This document shows, piece after piece, positions 9,213 to 11,935 of a stretch of DNA of 11,935 nt. This stretch comes from Euperipatoides rowelli (taxonomy: Eukaryota; Onychophora; Udeonychophora; Euonychophora; Peripatopsidae): the NCBI GenBank assembly GCA_003024985.2, contig PXIH01S0055397.1. One strand, 5' to 3'. The notes beneath the pieces were generated by a model, which saw only the letters and a program-made list of their open reading frames with translations, made no database searches and was not told the origin of the DNA. A program made the position numbers and the translations under genes. Each line of letters opens with the position of its first letter. Within the stretch, counting starts at the first letter, position 1.

Positions 9213-9930
9213 TCAAAATGGAAGGAAAAATAGTAGAACAGGTGAAGAAATTTAGATATTTGGGCAGCTTGATAACGGAAGAACCACAAAAGAAATCCGA
9301 ACAAGGATAGGAATGACAAACTGCATTTTGGAACAAAAAGAACTTCTAAGAAGAGATGTTAACAAACATTTAAAATTGAAGATGTTAAAATGTTATGTTT
9401 GGCCAGTTTTCTTATATGGATGCGAGACTTGGACTTTAACCAAAGACTTGGAAAAGAAGATCAAAGCTTTTGATATCTGATGTGCAAGAAGAATGTTGAA
9501 AATAAAATGGACAGATATGATCAGAAATGAGGAAGTGGAAAAGATGGGGAGGTGGTTATAGTCTTTTGGATGAAGTAAGGAAGAAGAAATAGAAATATCC
9601 NGGCATGTCTTGAGAGCATCTGCAGGAATTAGACTAGTAACAGCACTTGAGGAATGGACAGAAAGGGAAAAGGAAGAGGAAGACCAAGAAGAGAATAGTT
9701 GGATGACCTCAAGGACTGGGCTAACATCAGGCAATTCTCTGTATTAAAAAGAAGAGCTCAAGATAGAAATATTTGGTGATCCATGAATGTGAACCTCCGC
9801 ATCAGAGAATAGTTGGATGACCTCAAGGACTGGGCTAACAGACAATTTTCTGTATAAAGTTCAACATAGAAATATTTGGCGATCCATGAATGCGAAACTC
9901 AATCTCGAAGAACTCAACCAATGATGATAA
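9213..9930 (+). pseudogene. 3' fragment of a non-LTR retrotransposon reverse transcriptase
   Basis: Translation from about 9218 gives KIVEQVKKFRYLGSLITEE. After a frameshift near 9283 it continues KEIRTRIGM, LLRRDVNKHLKLKMLKCYVW, LYGCETWTLTKDLEKKI, then CARRMLKIKWTDMIRNEEV and, near 9660, a GKGRGRPR-like block and WLDDLKDWAN. This order is typical of the C-terminal part, beyond the catalytic core, of non-LTR reverse transcriptases abundant in arthropods. The catalytic YADD motif, the rest of the polymerase core and the endonuclease are absent, so the copy is 5'-truncated. A Trp codon has become TGA at about 9478, and there are further stops, frameshifts and an N at 9601. The 3' end near CCAATGATGATAA resembles the short ATG-rich tails of such elements. 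It interrupts the dispersed repeat and is inactive. I am confident of the class but not of the exact clade. Confidence 0.85.
9691..9895 (+). repeat. Tandem duplication inside the reverse-transcriptase fragment
   Basis: The 36 bp at 9691-9726 (encoding the LDDLKDWAN part) are identical to 9805-9840. The bases that follow also match with more differences (ATAGAAATATTTGG, GATCCATGAATG), giving a period of 114 bp. Both copies carry the same TAG where the family has a Trp before LDDLKDW. The duplication therefore most likely arose after that nonsense change. Confidence 0.85.
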
Positions 9931-10139
9931 AGTAAAATGTAAATTACAATTGTCACTAGCTGTTTACTTTAATAAAAACTATGAGTAAAACACCATGGCA
10001 TTACGGTATTACATAAAGAAAAAGGGGTGGTATATACTCGTTGGAATTGTCATTCACTAAATCCAACCACAAAGTACCTAATAAATAAAAATAATGTTGG
10101 AAATGTTGAAAACCATTTCCAAGCAAATAAAACAATTAG

Positions 10140-10361
10140 TTTTGTGAAAAAAAGAAAAGAATTCATCCAAAACATTTTAATTTAAAAATATTTTTCATCT
10201 CTTAAGTTTCAGGATGCTCTACTTTTATTGGAAGATTTTTTTTTGTTCTTGGTGGTTGTCATAAAATCTTATATATATAATAAAATGCTGATTTAATTTT
10301 TAGACATTCATATTTTTTTATGTAGATGCAGCTGATAGTAAAAGTAAATCATGCTTCTATT
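10140..10361. other. AT-rich spacer, nothing recognised
   Basis: This is a short stretch between the end of the dispersed repeat and the hairpin cluster. I see no coding region and no repeat. Confidence 0.5.
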
Positions 10362-10440
10362 TCACTTAAAAATATAAATTATAAAAGTGACCTTGTGAGG
10401 TCATTTGTAGTTTTATCCTTTAACTTACATTTTTAAGTGA
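10362..10440. repeat. Short inverted repeat with internal hairpin
   Basis: TCACTTAAAAAT at 10362-10373 is the exact reverse complement of ATTTTTAAGTGA at 10429-10440. Within the enclosed segment GACCT/AGGTC (10389-10402) makes a second small stem with loop TGTG. It directly abuts the larger hairpin to its right, so the two may be parts of one foldback element. Confidence 0.5.
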
Positions 10441-10557
10441 CAGGTTTTTACTAAATGAAGGTTTTTATTTAGATTTTGGCTGTACTTTTCATTTTAGTAT
10501 CAATGAAAAGTACAGCCAAAATCTAAATAAAAACTAACATTTAATTTAAAACCTGTC
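10438..10557. repeat. Long hairpin (foldback), 33-bp perfect inner arms
   Basis: The inner arms 10461-10493 and 10502-10534 are perfect reverse complements over 33 bp, with an 8-base loop TTAGTATC. Outside them the symmetry continues imperfectly: GACAGGTTTTTACTAAATG on the left pairs with CATTTAATTTAAAACCTGTC on the right, giving a stem of about 55 bp. The arms contain GGCTGTACTTTTCATT and its complement. It could be a palindromic MITE or a recent inverted duplication. If transcribed, it would fold into a stable double-stranded RNA hairpin. No target duplication is obvious. Confidence 0.88.
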
Positions 10558-11269
10558 ATTTTAAAATATTTAAAAACATTTTATGAGCATTTAAAAAATA
10601 AACTGCCTTTTTTTCTCTTCAAAGTATAAAAAAAAATTACATTAAATAAAAAATGTAATAGTCATTCCTTGAAAAATATTGAACTTTCTCCCAGAAATGT
10701 TAAAACTTAACATTTTAGTAATTTGAATTATTGTGTAATAATTATTGTTTGTAAGAGAAAGATTTTCATTTAAGATTATTGTGGGTTTAATTTTAATTTT
10801 TTGTATATGTATGTGGGTGCAATCTATGCAATGAATATCAACTTTCTGCTTTAGTTTTCTAAATAACCATAATAAGCATTTTTGTGGGAGATTGAATCAT
10901 GTTAGCGAGAGTCAACAATTATAAGTGCAGGGTCAATTTACCGCGTTGGCAAGGTAGGGCTGGTAGGCAAATGGAGTCTATATTAAACCATAGGGTGGGG
11001 TGGGGGGCAATTTTTAGGTCCTCTGTTATTTTAGACAGTTTAACTTCGTTTTTTTTTTAAATAAAATTTCATTGTGGTGCTATTTTATTATTTGCCGCTT
11101 TGCAAGACTCGTAGAAGATTCAGTAAAATATTGAAATTCAACGTAGTTAAGCACACAACTCTGAACTCTTATTTCTGCATTAATTTGTAGACGATTAATT
11201 GTATCATTGTACTAAAAAACAAAAATCATATTTTTGACCCCTATACCATACTGTATGTTAGAATAATGC
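10558..11269. other. AT-rich region without a gene, with a less AT-rich patch
   Basis: I see no coding region. The patch 10928-11020 is richer in G than its surroundings. It begins CAGGGTCAATTTACC and contains GGTGGGGTGGGGGGC. This could be the left end of a hAT-like element whose right end is at 11554, but the terminal repeats match poorly beyond CAGG and the 8-bp flanks differ. Confidence 0.4.
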
Positions 11270-11320
11270 TAATACAAACATTAGTAAGAATCCTTGGGAT
11301 TCTTACTAATGTTTGTATTA
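11270..11320. repeat. 51-bp palindrome with 24-bp perfect arms and 3-base spacer
   Basis: The arm 11270-11293 (TAATACAAACATTAGTAAG followed by AATCC) is the exact reverse complement of 11297-11320, separated only by TTG. The next outer pair, C11269 and G11321, also matches. It is a cruciform-prone inverted repeat, perhaps a tiny foldback element or the product of template switching. It could also be an assembly fold-back artefact. No coding content. Confidence 0.9.
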
Positions 11321-11935
11321 GGCTGTGGTCAGAGAGGGGACAGTTCCTAAATCCTAATGTTCATGGAATTTTACAATAAAAATGCACAAAACTCACTATA
11401 AAATAAAAAAAAATATCGCAGGGTAAACTTCCTCCAAATTAGATGTTACTGGAGGGCTAACCACCCACCCTCCAAAAAAAAAACCCTGTATATATTATGA
11501 GGGCCCAAATCTCATGCTTTGCTTAATGACCCTACAAATGCTTGATCCGGCCTGCATACCTTAGACAGTTTTTATCTAAAACAAGATTTCATTTTCTCAA
11601 ATAAATTTGATCATCATCAGTAAGTTTTTACTGTATATTAATTTCACGCATGTAATATATGNCCAAGTAATATTCTTTCCTATATAAATTGATGAGATGT
11701 TGGTGAGAAAAAAGCAGGAAATGAATAAAAAAAAATATTTGATAATCTGTTTTATTTGCTGTTTAAACATACCAATCAAATTGCTCACCAAACATATACA
11801 GTAACAATTCTTGCAGTCGCAATTAACTTCTGCCTGTTTACTCATTTCAGCCACATTAAAAAAATAAATAATGCAAAGTGCTGTGTTCCATAAATTAAAA
11901 AGCGATTCATTTCGTGACTACATTATATATATATA
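11321..11935. other. Non-coding region with a possible hAT-like right terminus
   Basis: I see no gene. The minus-strand open frame 11597-11854 has no family resemblance. The segment ending at 11554 reads GACCCTACAAATGCTTGATC followed by CGGCCTG. Its reverse complement begins CAGGCCGGATCAAGCA, a pattern I associate with hAT-like ends, preceded inward by GAGGGCCC. The adjacent bases CATACCTT have no matching left copy in the window. TTAGACAGTTT occurs both at about 11033 and at about 11563. An N lies at 11662, and a TA dinucleotide run reaches the window edge at 11924-11935. Confidence 0.4.

Larger units (their letters stand above)
8183..10139 (+). repeat. Dispersed repeat, second copy, split by two insertions
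   Basis: The repeat seen whole at 6836-7168 recurs here in three blocks: 8183-8252, 9126 to about 9162, and about 9931-10139. Between block 1 and block 2 lies a hAT element with its 8-bp target duplication. Between blocks 2 and 3 lies a reverse-transcriptase fragment. The order and orientation of the blocks are preserved, so the pieces belong to one ancestral copy. About 4 bp equivalent to GTAC in the whole copy are missing at the second junction. Confidence 0.72.

Noticed and set aside
9393-9734. Minus-strand 113-codon frame, Ser-rich
   Set aside because: It is the antisense shadow of the reverse-transcriptase fragment, whose plus-strand translation has clear family motifs.
10362-10557. A CRISPR-like or bacterial terminator interpretation of the inverted repeats
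   Set aside because: There are no regularly spaced direct repeats or bacterial genes. The surrounding sequence is clearly eukaryotic transposon-rich DNA.
10928-11554. A complete 627-bp hAT element between CAGGGTCAATTTACC and the end at 11554
   Set aside because: The ends match poorly beyond CAGG, and the 8-bp flanks (TATAAGTG and CATACCTT) are not duplicates. Only the right end is kept, as a possible terminus.

Overview
This window looks like a strongly AT-rich, repeat-dense, non-coding stretch of a eukaryotic nuclear genome. It is most likely from an invertebrate animal, with an arthropod as my best guess. The evidence is a decayed pogo/Tigger-type transposase, a decayed non-LTR reverse transcriptase of a kind common in arthropods, hAT-type termini with 8-bp target duplications, and several foldback or MITE-like repeats. 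I found no intact protein gene, tRNA, rRNA or CRISPR array, and nothing bacterial. Every open frame of about 60-110 codons appears to be fortuitous or part of a pseudogene. Isolated N bases at 4358, 5247, 8720, 9601 and 11662 suggest a draft assembly.

Layout. Positions 1-1426 are AT-rich non-coding DNA, possibly including the 5' end of a pogo-type element and a 20-bp perfect palindrome. Positions 1427-3275 hold the pogo/Tigger transposase pseudogene. It has many stops and frameshifts but is recognisable from the N-terminal domain to the C-terminal tail, and the third catalytic Asp has been deleted. Positions 3276-4525 have no gene, only one weak dispersed repeat pair. Positions 4526-4770 carry a repeat with several degenerate TAAGCCCGTTA-like motifs. 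Positions 5030-5362 are a MITE-like element with arms of about 90 bp. Positions 5363-6835 are featureless AT-rich DNA.

The most informative part is 6836-10139. A repeat of about 333 bp occurs once uninterrupted (6836-7168) and again split into three pieces (8183-10139). The second copy was split by an 873-bp non-autonomous hAT element (8253-9125, 8-bp duplication GGAACTAG) and by a 5'-truncated reverse-transcriptase fragment (about 9213-9930). The uninterrupted copy serves as the empty-site reference.

The right side (10140-11935) contains a long hairpin (about 10438-10557), a nearly perfect 51-bp palindrome (11270-11320) and a probable hAT-like terminus near 11554. Nothing suggests a cooperating gene system. 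The sequence is best read as a record of successive transposon insertions and decay.
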